Shown here piece after piece: positions 33,694 through 43,264 of a DNA stretch of 64,000 nt (position 1 is the stretch's first letter; every line of letters begins with the position of its first letter). Below the pieces are notes generated by a model. That model searched no databases, was not told the origin of the DNA, and saw only the letters and a program-made list of their open reading frames with translations. Location of the stretch: the NCBI RefSeq assembly GCF_023229695.1, contig NZ_JALNYS010000002.1, forward strand, positions 124,001 to 188,000. The letters are read 5' to 3'. Source of the DNA: Sulfuricurvum sp. (lineage in GTDB: Bacteria; Campylobacterota; Campylobacteria; Campylobacterales; Sulfurimonadaceae). Made by a program: the position numbers and the translations under genes.

Positions 33694-35625
33694 ATGAAAA
33701 AACTTTTTTTATTCTCCGGAATATTTTCCTCTTTCCTTCTGGCAAACAATTCAAACGATCTGGAATCCCTCTCTCTCGAAGATCTCCTGAAAATCGAGGT
33801 AACCAGTACGTCACGCCGCGAAGAGCCTCAACACCTCGCTTCCGGAGTTATCACCGTCGTCTCCGCCCAGGAGATCAAACAATTCGGAGCACGCCATTTA
33901 CGCGATGTAATCGATCGCCTCGTCGGCATGCAGGTGCTCAGTTCCCATCAGCGCCCCCATAACAAAACTTCGATTCGGGCGATGAACGGAGCCCATCAGG
34001 AGGGGTGGGAGGTGGTTCTCCTCAACGGACGTCCGATACACGACGCAACCGACGGCGGGTTCAATTTTGATCTTTATCTTGGATTTCCCCTGAATACCAT
34101 TGATCGTATCGAGATCATACGGGGACCCGGTTCGGTTATCTACGGATCCAATGCGATGGCCGGGGTCATCAACATCATTACCAAAGATCCAAAAAAATCG
34201 ATTAACGAAACTCGGATCGATCTGAGCGGCGGAAGTTTCAACCGCCGTCAGCTTCAACTCTCAACCCTCAAAGGAGGGGCCGATTATTCATTGAATATCG
34301 GACTCAATTCGATCCGTTCCGAGGGCGACACGATCAACGGAGTGATTGATAAAGACAACCTTCCCGGAGCCTACGAGAGCGGTGAAAAGAGCGACAATCT
34401 CGTTATCAACGCCACTTACAAAAATTTTACCCTCAATACCATGGTGATGAAGAATATCCTAGACAGCGGCGGTTCAACCTTTCAACTCCCCTCTCAGCCG
34501 ATGAAGAAAAACCGCTATTTTATCGATGCCGGCTATCAATACACTATTGCCAGCGGATGGGACGCTTCCCTGAATTATACGGTCAATATTGCCGATTTCG
34601 ACTGGCAGATCAGCGAAGCCGGGGGGAGAAATCACTACAAGGACCGCTCCAACATGACGGAGGCCATTGTGCGAGGCAACGTCGCGAGTGATCTGAATCT
34701 CCTTTTCGGTGCCAATTTTATGGATTACACCACCGCTTTTACGATCGGATTTCCCTCTTCGCGTATGCGCAGTAAAAGCGCCTATACCCAATTCGATTAC
34801 ATGCTTACTCCGAAACAAAAAATAATTGGAGGGATACAATGGAACAAACCCGAAGAGACTTGTTCCGATTTGTCCTCCCGGATCGGTTTTATTCAGGGAC
34901 TATCCGACCAATGGTGGGTAAAACTTCTCTACAGCGAAGCGTACCGATCTGCAAATCTCCAGGAGGCAAAAATCGATGCTCCGACCCTCAAAGGAAATCC
35001 ATTTCTCGATCCCGAAAAAGTGGCAACATACGATGCCCAGCTCATCTATCAGACACCGACTCGCTATTTTGCAGTGAGCTTGTACGATACAACCCTTAGA
35101 AATTTAATCGTCAGGGTTCCGGGAACACCGACGACGTTCACCAATCAGGGGCATGTACGGTTTCAGGGGTTGGAAGTCGAAGGGAAAATGGAGGCAAAAG
35201 AGAATTTGAGCATCATCGGCAATTTCAGTTATCAGCACAACAAAAACGACAAAGGGGTTGAAGATACAACGTTTGCCCCGAATGTGATGGCTAAAATAGG
35301 AATTTCCCATCAGGGGTTTCGCGGAATGGGGATCGGCCTCTTTAACAGTTACTTCGGAAAATCGACCGATTTGACCGTCACGAACGGTGTTCCGTTAAAA
35401 AATCCGAAACCGGAAGGCTATAACCTTTTAACGGCAAACGTATCGGTCGATACGGCCAAAATGTGGGGAGTCGGAAAACCGGGAAATTCTATGATAACAC
35501 TCTATCTCGATAACTTACTGGATAAAGAGATTTATACCCCCAATCTCAATTATACCAACGGAACCAATACCGTGCCCCACCACTGGGGACGCAGTGCGAA
35601 TATAACCTATAGCTACAAGTTTTAA
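33694..35625 (+). CDS. TonB-dependent outer-membrane receptor
   Basis: The 643-residue protein has a signal peptide, a plug domain (SGVITVVSAQEIKQFG near residue 50; IEIIRGPGSVIYGSNAMAGVINIIT near residue 140) and a 22-strand-type barrel. The barrel ends ITYSYKF, with the final aromatic residue. The ligand is unknown. In organisms with this gene set (YfiR-like, kinase, receptor) the receptor may report on a ligand; that link is inference. MITE copy 7 starts 3 bp after the stop. Confidence 0.9.
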   Translation: MKKLFLFSGIFSSFLLANNSNDLESLSLEDLLKIEVTSTSRREEPQHLASGVITVVSAQEIKQFGARHLRDVIDRLVGMQVLSSHQRPHNKTSIRAMNGAHQEGWEVVLLNGRPIHDATDGGFNFDLYLGFPLNTIDRIEIIRGPGSVIYGSNAMAGVINIITKDPKKSINETRIDLSGGSFNRRQLQLSTLKGGADYSLNIGLNSIRSEGDTINGVIDKDNLPGAYESGEKSDNLVINATYKNFTLNTMVMKNILDSGGSTFQLPSQPMKKNRYFIDAGYQYTIASGWDASLNYTVNIADFDWQISEAGGRNHYKDRSNMTEAIVRGNVASDLNLLFGANFMDYTTAFTIGFPSSRMRSKSAYTQFDYMLTPKQKIIGGIQWNKPEETCSDLSSRIGFIQGLSDQWWVKLLYSEAYRSANLQEAKIDAPTLKGNPFLDPEKVATYDAQLIYQTPTRYFAVSLYDTTLRNLIVRVPGTPTTFTNQGHVRFQGLEVEGKMEAKENLSIIGNFSYQHNKNDKGVEDTTFAPNVMAKIGISHQGFRGMGIGLFNSYFGKSTDLTVTNGVPLKNPKPEGYNLLTANVSVDTAKMWGVGKPGNSMITLYLDNLLDKEIYTPNLNYTNGTNTVPHHWGRSANITYSYKF

Positions 35626-35628
35626 TAA

Positions 35629-35772
35629 CTGACCTTATACACTTTGTCTAAACAAGTGCAAAAAGGTTAGTAATCTCCCGCATCCGAAAGATGCGGGTAG
35701 CTTCAGGGGGGTGCAGGGGACAAATTGTCCCCGCCACTTTACGGGCTATGAGCGGAAAGTGTATAACATCAG
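35629..35772 (-). mobile_element. Hairpin MITE copy 7, inverted, behind the TonB receptor gene
   Basis: This 144-bp full copy lies in the opposite orientation to the others. It has ends CTGACCTTATACAC and GTGTATAACATCAG and a perfect 7-bp flanking repeat TTAATAA (35622-35628 and 35773-35779). Hairpin arms are CCCGCATC/GATGCGGG, GGGGACA/TGTCCCC and a CACTTTaCGGGC...GAAAGTG arm with a looser centre. The left flanking repeat contains the receptor stop codon. Confidence 0.87.
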
Positions 35773-35785
35773 TTAATAAAATCAC

Positions 35786-36160
35786 CTACTTTTCACTATC
35801 AATCTCAATTACCGTATGGACATTTCCGCGCGGATAAAAATCGGCAACGACTTTTAAACGCTTAGGAGCGATTTTAGTCTCAAAAAGACTATAGATCTCA
35901 TTGGCACTGTTTTCGTGCGAAATATGGCGGTTTCTGAACGAATTAATGTAGAGTTTGACCGCTTTGAGCTCAGCTACCCATTTGTCCGGCGTATACTCTA
36001 CGGTAATCGTTGCAAAATCGGGGTATCCGCTTCGCGGACAGAGACAGGTAAATTCCGGCAACGTTACCTTAATCACGTAATCTCTTTGATGTTCATTGGG
36101 CCAAATCTCAAAATCTTTTTCGCTATCGAAATTTTCTACTATCTGTTCACCGTATTTCAT
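35786..36160 (-). CDS. queF: NADPH-dependent preQ0 reductase (queuosine synthesis)
   Basis: From the ATG at 36160 (AAGGA 9 nt upstream) it has 124 residues, the size of one-module type I QueF; an upstream in-frame start adds seven residues. The catalytic Cys lies in CLCPRSGYPDF and the QueF motif ELKAVKLY follows. It reduces 7-cyano-7-deazaguanine to preQ1 for tRNA queuosine. Its start region overlaps the end of the broken GGDEF/EAL gene by 14 bp. Confidence 0.92.
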   Translation of the reverse strand: MKYGEQIVENFDSEKDFEIWPNEHQRDYVIKVTLPEFTCLCPRSGYPDFATITVEYTPDKWVAELKAVKLYINSFRNRHISHENSANEIYSLFETKIAPKRLKVVADFYPRGNVHTVIEIDSEK

Positions 36161-37558
36161 TGTTTGTTTCCTTGTGGGCAATTTCGTCCAGAGTTAAAAT
36201 TTTACCGAGATAATTTCCCTGACGATAATTTATTTTCAGTGATTTTGCCAAAAGTTCGGTATGTTCGTCCTCAATCAGCGGCAGCCAGGTTTGGGCCCCG
36301 CATAAATGGGCACTCAAATTAAGCCCCTGAAGGATATTCTGATACCCCTGTTCTTTTAAATGGCGTGCATAGATCGAATCAAATCGTACCAAATCAATTT
36401 CAGCTCTTTAAGATAGAGCATCGTCGTATGGTATCCTCCTAAACGGTCTAATGCGATTTTATACCCCACTTTTCGATAGTGTCCCAACTGCTGTTTAAAA
36501 CGGTCCAGTTGATGACAATACTCTTTTTCTTCGAACATCAGGGTAATTCTCCCTCGGGCTTTCGGAAAACGTTCAAACATGGTTACCGCATGTTCGAAAA
36601 AATAGGGATTGCGGAGGGTAACCGAAGTGATGGTCAGAATAAAATTTCCTTCATGAGAGCCGCACAATTTACCGATTTTTTCCAGAAGGGACATCTCTAA
36701 ATTACGCATTTTATTCAGTCGATTGAGTACCGGCACATAACGGCTTTGGTGGATTAATCCCCCTTTTGAATCGATCAGCTTGATTGACGTATCATACATT
36801 TTTTCGTTCGGACCGGACAAATGCCATAAACCGATGGAAAACCGCTCTCCTTCGAGTGCATCAAGAATCTGATTTTCAAGTTCGTTAATGGAATAAATTT
36901 CCGATTTTTCATTACTTTTACGATCAAAATGGAGTTCATACAAACGGCTGATAAGCATATCGTAATCATCGGAGAGCCTTGAATCGACGAGGCTGCTTTC
37001 CAATCTTACCTCGATATCATTGACGAGATGGTCTTGGTATTTAGCGATAAAGAGTTCAAGCAACGGGATATAATTCTCTTTTTTTCCGGAGAAAAAAAGT
37101 AAAAAATCCCCCCCCTTATAACGGGTAATAATTAATTTTTCGAACCCTTTGTCACTGAAAAATGTATTTATTTTGTCAACGCTCTCTTTTAAAATCGCAT
37201 CCCCGTTTTTGATACCGTAACGTTCGTTAATCGCCCAAATATTTTCCAAAGAGATCATCAATAAGGTTTTAACCCCCTTCTCTTTTGCATACAAAGAGAA
37301 AAAATAATCGGGGGTGAAGGTATGGGTCGTCGTATCGATAATATTTTCACGGCTGCTTTGGTAAATGAGGTAAAAAATAAAATAAACCATTACCCCGAGC
37401 AAGAGGGATGACGCGGTGATAAACGAGACGAACAACCCCTCTTTATGTTGATTAAACATCGCAAAAAAGGTGATGAGGGTTAATAAAAAGATGGGAAGCC
37501 CCATCCGAAGTGCTAAACGAAATCGACGCGATCTCTCAACTTGTTGAGTATATGCCAT
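36147..37558 (-). pseudogene. Membrane GGDEF/EAL-like protein interrupted by one frameshift
   Basis: The first frame (400 codons, MAYTQQVERS...) has two membrane helices (about residues 16-33 and 40-65), a GGDEF-like domain with RYKGGDFLLF, and most of an EAL-like domain. It then shifts at KELK. The other frame continues exactly as an EAL end (VRFDSIYARHL, later RQGNYLGK). Adding one base to the T-run at 36398-36400 restores the canonical LKID-VRFD. Both domains are degenerate (DRLGG replaces DDFG), so a binding rather than catalytic role is possible. The cause may be mutation, sequencing error or slippage. Confidence 0.75.
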
Positions 37559-39877
37559 TTAGATATCGAGGTGTTTGACGTCTTTGGCATGAGTTTCGAT
37601 GTAATTACGGCGGGGTTCAACGTCATCTCCCATAAAGAGGTTAAACGATTCACTGGCCGATTCGGCATCATCAATCGTAATACGGAGCAATACACGGTTT
37701 TCCGGCGTCATGGTTGTTTCCCACAACTGCTCCGGATTCATCTCCCCTAGCCCTTTATAGCGTTGGATATAAGACCCTTTCTTCGCGTGATCGGTAATCA
37801 TCGTCAGGAGTTCCAGCAGATCCCCCTCTAAAGGGAGATTCCACTCCTGGATTTTTTGAAAAATGTAGTTTGCTTCGGCAAAATGGGGCGATGCAAACAA
37901 TTCATCATTGACATAGAGCTCTTCAAGCCCCTCTTTGGTTTGGACAAAAAGATGCATCTCCTCATCACTGACATTTTTGGAGAGGATATTGTTCCCCTGA
38001 TCGTTCAGAAATTTTTCTACGTGGGTATACAATTCGGTTAAAGAAAGTGCTATAAGATCCGGATTTTCAATAAAATAACGGATCAATTCGACCAACGCAT
38101 ACCGTCGTTCCAATGCATCAAGGGTACTTCGATAATGGTCCACCATTTTGAAAAAAGAGATCAAATCGTTTACGCCGACATTGAGGTTTTCCATCTCCAG
38201 CGCTTCAATTCCGTTTTCGATCAAAAAGGCATTCATGACGCGATCATCTTTAAAATAGATCTCTTTTTTCCCTTTTTTGTATCGAAAAAGTGGCGGCTGA
38301 GCCAGATAAAGATAACCGTTTTCGACAATTTTCGGAAGATATCGGAAGAAAAAGGTGAGCAATAACGTTTGAATATGGCTTCCGTCAACGTCGGCATCGG
38401 TCATGATAATGACCTTATGATAACGGAGTTTCTCTTCGTTGAACTCTTCTCCGATTCCGCATCCCAGCGCCGTAATCATGTTGGTGATCTCTTCGGATTT
38501 GAGAATTTTATCCAAACGGGCTTTTTCAACGTTCAAAATTTTACCTTTGAGCGGCAAAATCGCTTGGAATACACGGTCACGACCCTGTTTTGCCGAACCG
38601 CCCGCAGAGTCCCCTTCCACCAGATAGAGTTCACTGATGCTCGGATCTTTGCTTTGGCAATCGGCCAGCTTCCCCGGCAGGGTTCCAACCGTCATCGCGT
38701 CTTTACGTCGGGTCAGTTCACGCGCTTTTTTCGCCGCTTCGCGTCCGCGTGCCGCCATTAGCGCTTTTTGGACGATCGCTTTGGCCTGAATCGGATTTTC
38801 TTCAAAGTATTTGGTCAACTTTTCGTACGTTACTTTTTGGACTAATGGACGAACATACGTATTTCCGAGTTTCCCTTTGGTTTGTCCTTCGAATTGCGGT
38901 TCAGGTACCCGGACCGAAACGACGCAGATCAGCCCTTCGGCAACATCTTCACCCGAAAGAGGGATATCTTTCTCTTTGGCATTGCCGTTTTGTTTGTTGT
39001 AATTGGAAACAACACGGGTCAAACCGGCACGAAAACCGGCTTCATGGGTACCGCCGTTGGGAGTATTGATATTATTGACGAAGGTATAACTTTTTTCATC
39101 ATAACCGTCGTTGTACATGATGGCTATATCCATCTCGATATCTTCTATTTTTTCGTTGAATTCGTACGGAGTAGCCACAACGATTTTTTTATTCATATCG
39201 GTAACGAATTGGGTAATTCCCCCCTCGAAATGGTAGGTGTTATCGGCACCGTTACGCTCGTCTTTGAATTTTATCGTGATGCGGGGGTTAAGATAGGCAA
39301 GCTCTTTAAACCGTTTTGCCAGATAGTCGTAATCGAAAATGATGGTTTCGGTAAAAATAGTGGGATCCGGAAAAAATTCGATCGTTGTCCCTTTTTTACG
39401 GGTAGTTCCGGTTGTTGCCAAAGGTTCTTGGGGTATACCGCATTTAAAATTTTGTTCAAATGTCTGACCTTCGCGAAAAATGGTCATTTTAAGATCGGAA
39501 CTGAGTGCGTTGACGACGGATACCCCTACCCCGTGCAAACCGCCTGAAACTTTGTAGGTATCTTTGTCAAATTTTCCGCCGGCATGCAAAACGGTTAAAA
39601 CAACCGTTGCAGCTGATATCCCTTCACCCGGATGGATATCGGTCGGAATACCCCGTCCGTTATCGCTTATGATTGCTGTCCCTTTTTTTGTCAAGGTGAC
39701 GTTTATGGTATCACAATGCCCTGCCATCGCTTCATCGATTGAGTTATCAACGACTTCGTAAATCAGATGGTGTAATCCTCGATGACCGGTATCACCGATA
39801 TACATACCGGGCCGTTTTCGAACGGCTTCGAGCCCTTTTAGGACTTTAATATTGCTGGCACCGTAATTTTGTTCCAT
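37559..39877 (-). CDS. gyrB: DNA gyrase subunit B
   Basis: The 772-residue GHKL ATPase/TOPRIM subunit of type II topoisomerase supercoils DNA with GyrA. Visible marks are ASNIKVLKGLEAVRKRPGMYIG, the ATP-site DNGRGIP, the GGLHGVGVSVVNALS lid, EGDSAGGSAKQGRDR and the metal-site DADVDGSHI. The C-terminal tail GLGEMNPEQLWETTM is standard. It is downstream of dnaA-dnaN but separated from dnaN by a strong hairpin, so it probably has its own promoter. The broken GGDEF/EAL gene begins right at its stop. Confidence 0.97.
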   Translation of the reverse strand: MEQNYGASNIKVLKGLEAVRKRPGMYIGDTGHRGLHHLIYEVVDNSIDEAMAGHCDTINVTLTKKGTAIISDNGRGIPTDIHPGEGISAATVVLTVLHAGGKFDKDTYKVSGGLHGVGVSVVNALSSDLKMTIFREGQTFEQNFKCGIPQEPLATTGTTRKKGTTIEFFPDPTIFTETIIFDYDYLAKRFKELAYLNPRITIKFKDERNGADNTYHFEGGITQFVTDMNKKIVVATPYEFNEKIEDIEMDIAIMYNDGYDEKSYTFVNNINTPNGGTHEAGFRAGLTRVVSNYNKQNGNAKEKDIPLSGEDVAEGLICVVSVRVPEPQFEGQTKGKLGNTYVRPLVQKVTYEKLTKYFEENPIQAKAIVQKALMAARGREAAKKARELTRRKDAMTVGTLPGKLADCQSKDPSISELYLVEGDSAGGSAKQGRDRVFQAILPLKGKILNVEKARLDKILKSEEITNMITALGCGIGEEFNEEKLRYHKVIIMTDADVDGSHIQTLLLTFFFRYLPKIVENGYLYLAQPPLFRYKKGKKEIYFKDDRVMNAFLIENGIEALEMENLNVGVNDLISFFKMVDHYRSTLDALERRYALVELIRYFIENPDLIALSLTELYTHVEKFLNDQGNNILSKNVSDEEMHLFVQTKEGLEELYVNDELFASPHFAEANYIFQKIQEWNLPLEGDLLELLTMITDHAKKGSYIQRYKGLGEMNPEQLWETTMTPENRVLLRITIDDAESASESFNLFMGDDVEPRRNYIETHAKDVKHLDI

Positions 39878-40011
39878 AATTGCTCCCGCGATAGCGTGTT
39901 AAAAGCTCTATTTTACCCGATTTAAACTAAAAAGAAGGTTTTTAACGGATTTTGGATGAATAAGCCGTATAGGGCAGGAGAAGAGGGTGTAAGTGAGAAA
40001 ACCGGATATGC

Positions 40012-40050
40012 GATTTTATTTCAGGAGAAGGGCATCTCCGAAATAAAATC
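40012..40050. terminator. Long hairpin at the dnaN stop codon
   Basis: A perfect 11-bp stem GATTTTATTTC/GAAATAAAATC is extended, after one unpaired base, by GGAGA/TCTCC around a 6-nt loop. It overlaps the last bases of dnaN on the minus strand. The stem is AT-rich outside and GC-containing inside, as in bidirectional terminators, and would isolate dnaN from gyrB. Confidence 0.5.
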
Positions 40051-41116
40051 AAATGACGATCGGCATGACGATGGTTTTGAAATTTTCATCTTTCAGCACA
40101 AAGGGTTGATTCGATTCATTGGCTTCAAGGGTAAAAGTGTTCCCTTGAACCTGACCTAAAAAATCTAAAATATAGCGGCTATTGATGGCAAGGATAAAAG
40201 GGGCATCAAATCCGTTTGTAATCTCAATGGCTGTTTTTGCTTCGATGTTATCGTCGCTTAGACTTTCAAACAAAATAGCATCGTTTTGAAAAGTGAGTTT
40301 CAGGTCATTGGAAATGGTCGTAATTTGTTTGATTGCCGTAATGATTGTTGATTTGGGAAGGGTAATAGAGCGTTGAACCTCTTTGGGGATGATGCGGGTG
40401 TAATCGGGAAATTTACCGTTAATCAATTTTGTGTAAAAAAGAGAATCCTCGGATTTGATAATCAAATGGGTGTTATCGTAATAAATTTCGATGTTATCGG
40501 TAAACAGTTTTTGAATCTCTATAATTGCTTTTTTCGGGACAATGATGGAGAGTTCTTCGTTATTTTGACTCTCTATGTGAACAAGAGCGAGACGACGCGT
40601 ATCGGTAGAGACAAAATTGATCTGATTGGTTTTAATATCGATCAATGCTCCATTGAGCTCGAACTTAGGATTATTGGTATCGGCTGCGGGGGTAATCTTT
40701 TTGAGCGATTCGATCAGCAGTTGAGAGTTGATCGCAATATTAGGTTTTCCGTCGATAGAGGGGAATGAGGGGAACTCGGAACTTTTAAACGTGGGAAGTT
40801 TGAAATTTGAACGTTTTTGACGGATATGCAAGGTATCTTTTTGGAGATCGAGTTCTATCTCTTCGTCTTTGAGGATACGGATGATATCGAGAAGCTTTTT
40901 ACCGTTAGCGGTTAATGAGCCGGGTTCTTCAACAGTAAGAGAGTTTGTTTGTATGGTAAGCCCTATCTCATAATCGGTTGCTTTTGCGGTTAGCGTTCTT
41001 CCATCGGTAGAGAGAAAAATATGAGAGGTAATTTGGGAGGTATCTTTTTTCTCTAAAAAGGGTTGTAGATGAAGGAGAATGTTTTCTAAAACCGATTTTT
41101 CAACGGTAATTTTCAT
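40049..41116 (-). CDS. dnaN: DNA polymerase III beta clamp
   Basis: The 355-residue protein has the three-domain sliding clamp layout of DnaN (LENILLHLQPFLEKK..., STDTRRLALVHIES in domain 2, LDFLGQV near the end). It tethers the polymerase to DNA. It follows dnaA across a 189-bp gap that carries the second origin lobe. Confidence 0.95.
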   Translation of the reverse strand: MKITVEKSVLENILLHLQPFLEKKDTSQITSHIFLSTDGRTLTAKATDYEIGLTIQTNSLTVEEPGSLTANGKKLLDIIRILKDEEIELDLQKDTLHIRQKRSNFKLPTFKSSEFPSFPSIDGKPNIAINSQLLIESLKKITPAADTNNPKFELNGALIDIKTNQINFVSTDTRRLALVHIESQNNEELSIIVPKKAIIEIQKLFTDNIEIYYDNTHLIIKSEDSLFYTKLINGKFPDYTRIIPKEVQRSITLPKSTIITAIKQITTISNDLKLTFQNDAILFESLSDDNIEAKTAIEITNGFDAPFILAINSRYILDFLGQVQGNTFTLEANESNQPFVLKDENFKTIVMPIVI

Positions 41117-41305
41117 GAGCGATTCCTTATTATTTATATTAACAATAGCTAGTAGTTAGTAATAAGGGGGTGTGAATAAGTGAAAACACTTTGCAAACTC
41201 CCAAATCAGCGTAATGGAGGGGTGTGATCAAAAGGCGCGCTTTCATTCACATCCATTCACCTCTTGAATTATATCTTTTTTAAAACCCCTTTACAAATAG
41301 AAAAA
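41117..41305. other. oriC lobe 2: dnaN-dnaA gap with DnaA boxes, G-cluster and DnaA-trios
   Basis: TTCAC/GTGAA cores occur at 41172-41176, 41180-41184, 41246-41250 and 41256-41260. The box TGTGAATAA (41171-41179) is preceded by GGGGG (41166-41170) and then by TAG/TAA triplets (TAG 41146-48, 50-52, 53-55 and 57-59; TAA 60-62 and 63-65). An AT-rich stretch (41127-41145) follows. This is the box / G-cluster / DnaA-trio / unwinding-element order known from bacterial origins. Confidence 0.65.
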
Positions 41306-42631
41306 TTATTGGGATGTGACCATCGAAACTTTGTTGGAGAGTTCTTCGACTTTGATTTTGAAATCTTCATCGTTTTTCATCAGTTCCTGTATCTTTTTCA
41401 TGGTATGACTGACGGCCGTATGGTCTTTCATCCCAAAGTATTGGGCAAGCTGAGGCATGGAATTGGGAGTAAGGGAACGGGAAAGATAAATGGCGATCCG
41501 GCGGGCATAGACAATGTTGCTGTTACGGCTTTTGGAACGGATTTCACTGGTTTTGACATTCAGCTCTTTGGCTACGGTATCCATAATCAAATCGATCGTA
41601 ATATTGCTCCGTTTTTCGGCCATTTGTTCTTTGAGGACATTTCGGGCAAATTCGATGGTGATATCAACCCCCATCAGCTGGGAGTAGGCATTGAGTTTGG
41701 AGAGGATCCCTTCGATTTCACGGGTATTGTTCTCGATAATCGTAGCAACGTAATTTATAACTTCCCGATCGAGTTTAACACGGTTGATTTCACACTTTTT
41801 CTTGATGATTTCGATTTTGGTTTCGAGTTCGGGGGGTTGAATATCGGCGACCAGTCCCCATTCGAAGCGGCTTTTGAGCCTCTCTTCCAGTCCGCCGATT
41901 TGTTTGGGTTTTTTATCGGAGGTGATAATGATCTGTTTGTTTTCATTGCGAAGTGCTTCAAAGGTATGGAAAAATTCTTCCTGTATCTGATTTTTACCGC
42001 TTAAAAACTGAATATCGTCAATCAAAAGAAGGTCGCATTTACGGTATTTGTCTTTGAACCGGTCCATCGTACGGTTACTGAGGTGTCTTGAAAAGTCGTT
42101 GAGAAACTGTTCCACCGAGGTATAAATGACCGTTTTTCCCTGAGCCGCCATGACATTGCCGACCGCGTGCATGAGGTGGGTTTTCCCCAAACCCACGCCG
42201 CCGTAGATAAAGAGGGGATTATAAACCATCCCCGGTTTTTCACTCACATTTTTTGCGGCGATGTAGGCAAAGTTATTGGATCCCCCTACGACGAAATTTT
42301 GAAAGGTATAAGAGGGGTTCAATAATGAGGTGATGGTTCTTTCCGGGACGACAACCGGAGCATTCGGGGTAGAGGAAGCAGTACTCGCGGTGAGGACACT
42401 GATAATAACGGTCGGTTTTATATTGGTATTGACTTCAAACAGGTGGGCAATTTTATCGGCATATTTGGTTCGAATCCAATTGGCGATCAACGCATTGGGT
42501 GCATTGTAAACGGCAAGATTGCTTTTGGATTGTTCTTCATTGAATTGAAGTTGTTTAATATAGCGTGAATAATCAAGCTCGCTGATCTCATTTTTGAGTG
42601 CATTTAAAACTTGTTTACCGATCGAATTCAT
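41306..42631 (-). CDS. dnaA: Chromosomal replication initiator DnaA
   Basis: The 441-residue protein has domain I (about residues 1-80), a Thr/Ser/Pro linker, and AAA+ domain III with Walker A GGVGLGKTHLMHA near residue 144 and Walker B LLIDDIQFL. DNA-binding domain IV ends with the DnaA signature FGMKDHTAVSHTMKKI. It opens the origin by binding GTGAA-type boxes on both sides of its own gene. It is divergent from ruvC. Confidence 0.97.
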   Translation of the reverse strand: MNSIGKQVLNALKNEISELDYSRYIKQLQFNEEQSKSNLAVYNAPNALIANWIRTKYADKIAHLFEVNTNIKPTVIISVLTASTASSTPNAPVVVPERTITSLLNPSYTFQNFVVGGSNNFAYIAAKNVSEKPGMVYNPLFIYGGVGLGKTHLMHAVGNVMAAQGKTVIYTSVEQFLNDFSRHLSNRTMDRFKDKYRKCDLLLIDDIQFLSGKNQIQEEFFHTFEALRNENKQIIITSDKKPKQIGGLEERLKSRFEWGLVADIQPPELETKIEIIKKKCEINRVKLDREVINYVATIIENNTREIEGILSKLNAYSQLMGVDITIEFARNVLKEQMAEKRSNITIDLIMDTVAKELNVKTSEIRSKSRNSNIVYARRIAIYLSRSLTPNSMPQLAQYFGMKDHTAVSHTMKKIQELMKNDEDFKIKVEELSNKVSMVTSQ

Positions 42632-42736
42632 TACATACCCCTGTGAATAGCTATGTGAATAATACCGTTTTTTCCCTATAATTAGGGATAAAATTTATGT
42701 GAATGAAATAATTCACAGGGGTGAATAGGAGTGAAT
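42632..42736. other. oriC lobe 1: dnaA-ruvC gap with six DnaA boxes
   Basis: TGTGAATA-type boxes start at 42642, 42654 and 42698, an inverted ATTCACA lies at 42711-42717, and GTGAATA motifs occur at 42721-42727 and 42731-42737. All hold the GTGAA core used by Campylobacterota DnaA. An AT-rich segment (about 42676-42697) separates the two groups. The boxes also cover the start regions of dnaA and ruvC, so DnaA may regulate both. Confidence 0.65.
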
Positions 42737-43264
42737 ATGATGATACTAGGGATCGATCCGGGGACACGTAATTGCGGTTATGCCATCGTCATGATTGAGG
42801 GACAAAAGATCCGTTTGATCGAAGCGGGATTAATCAAAATTAAAAGTGAAACACTCCAATATCAGATTCCGCAGGTGGTTGAAGCGTTGGAACAGATTTT
42901 TAGAACGCATACGATCGATGAAGTAGCGATGGAAGATATTTTTTATGCCCATAACCCGAAAACGGTGTTAAAACTGGCACAGTTTCGCGGAGCAATTACC
43001 CTCAAACTTTTGCAGGAACACGGAATGTTTGCCGAATATACGGCGTTGCAGGTGAAAAAAGCGTTAACGGGTAAAGCCAAAGCGGCCAAAGAACAGGTGG
43101 CATTTATGGTGAAACAGATTTTAGGGATTACAAAAGAGATTAAGCCGATGGATATTACCGATGCGATGGCAGTAGCGATTACCCATGCCCAAAGAGTGAA
43201 GTTGGAGAAAAATAAGCGCGGTGTAACTGCGCGTGGGCATTCTGCCGAAGATGAGAGCCGTTAA
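42737..43264 (+). CDS. ruvC: Holliday junction resolvase RuvC
   Basis: The ATG at 42737 (AGGAG 5 nt upstream) gives 175 residues; a GTG two codons earlier overlaps the ribosome site. Catalytic acids are in LGIDPGTRNCGYA (near residue 6), VAMEDIFYA (near residue 66) and DITDAMAVAI (near residue 140). It cuts four-way junctions with RuvAB. The ruvC-dnaA neighbourhood is characteristic of Campylobacterota origins. Confidence 0.95.
   Translation: MMILGIDPGTRNCGYAIVMIEGQKIRLIEAGLIKIKSETLQYQIPQVVEALEQIFRTHTIDEVAMEDIFYAHNPKTVLKLAQFRGAITLKLLQEHGMFAEYTALQVKKALTGKAKAAKEQVAFMVKQILGITKEIKPMDITDAMAVAITHAQRVKLEKNKRGVTARGHSAEDESR

Noticed and set aside
41264..42004. A 246-codon open frame antisense to dnaA
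   Set aside because: dnaA is unmistakable on the other strand. The Phe/Asp-rich composition is that of a reverse-strand shadow.
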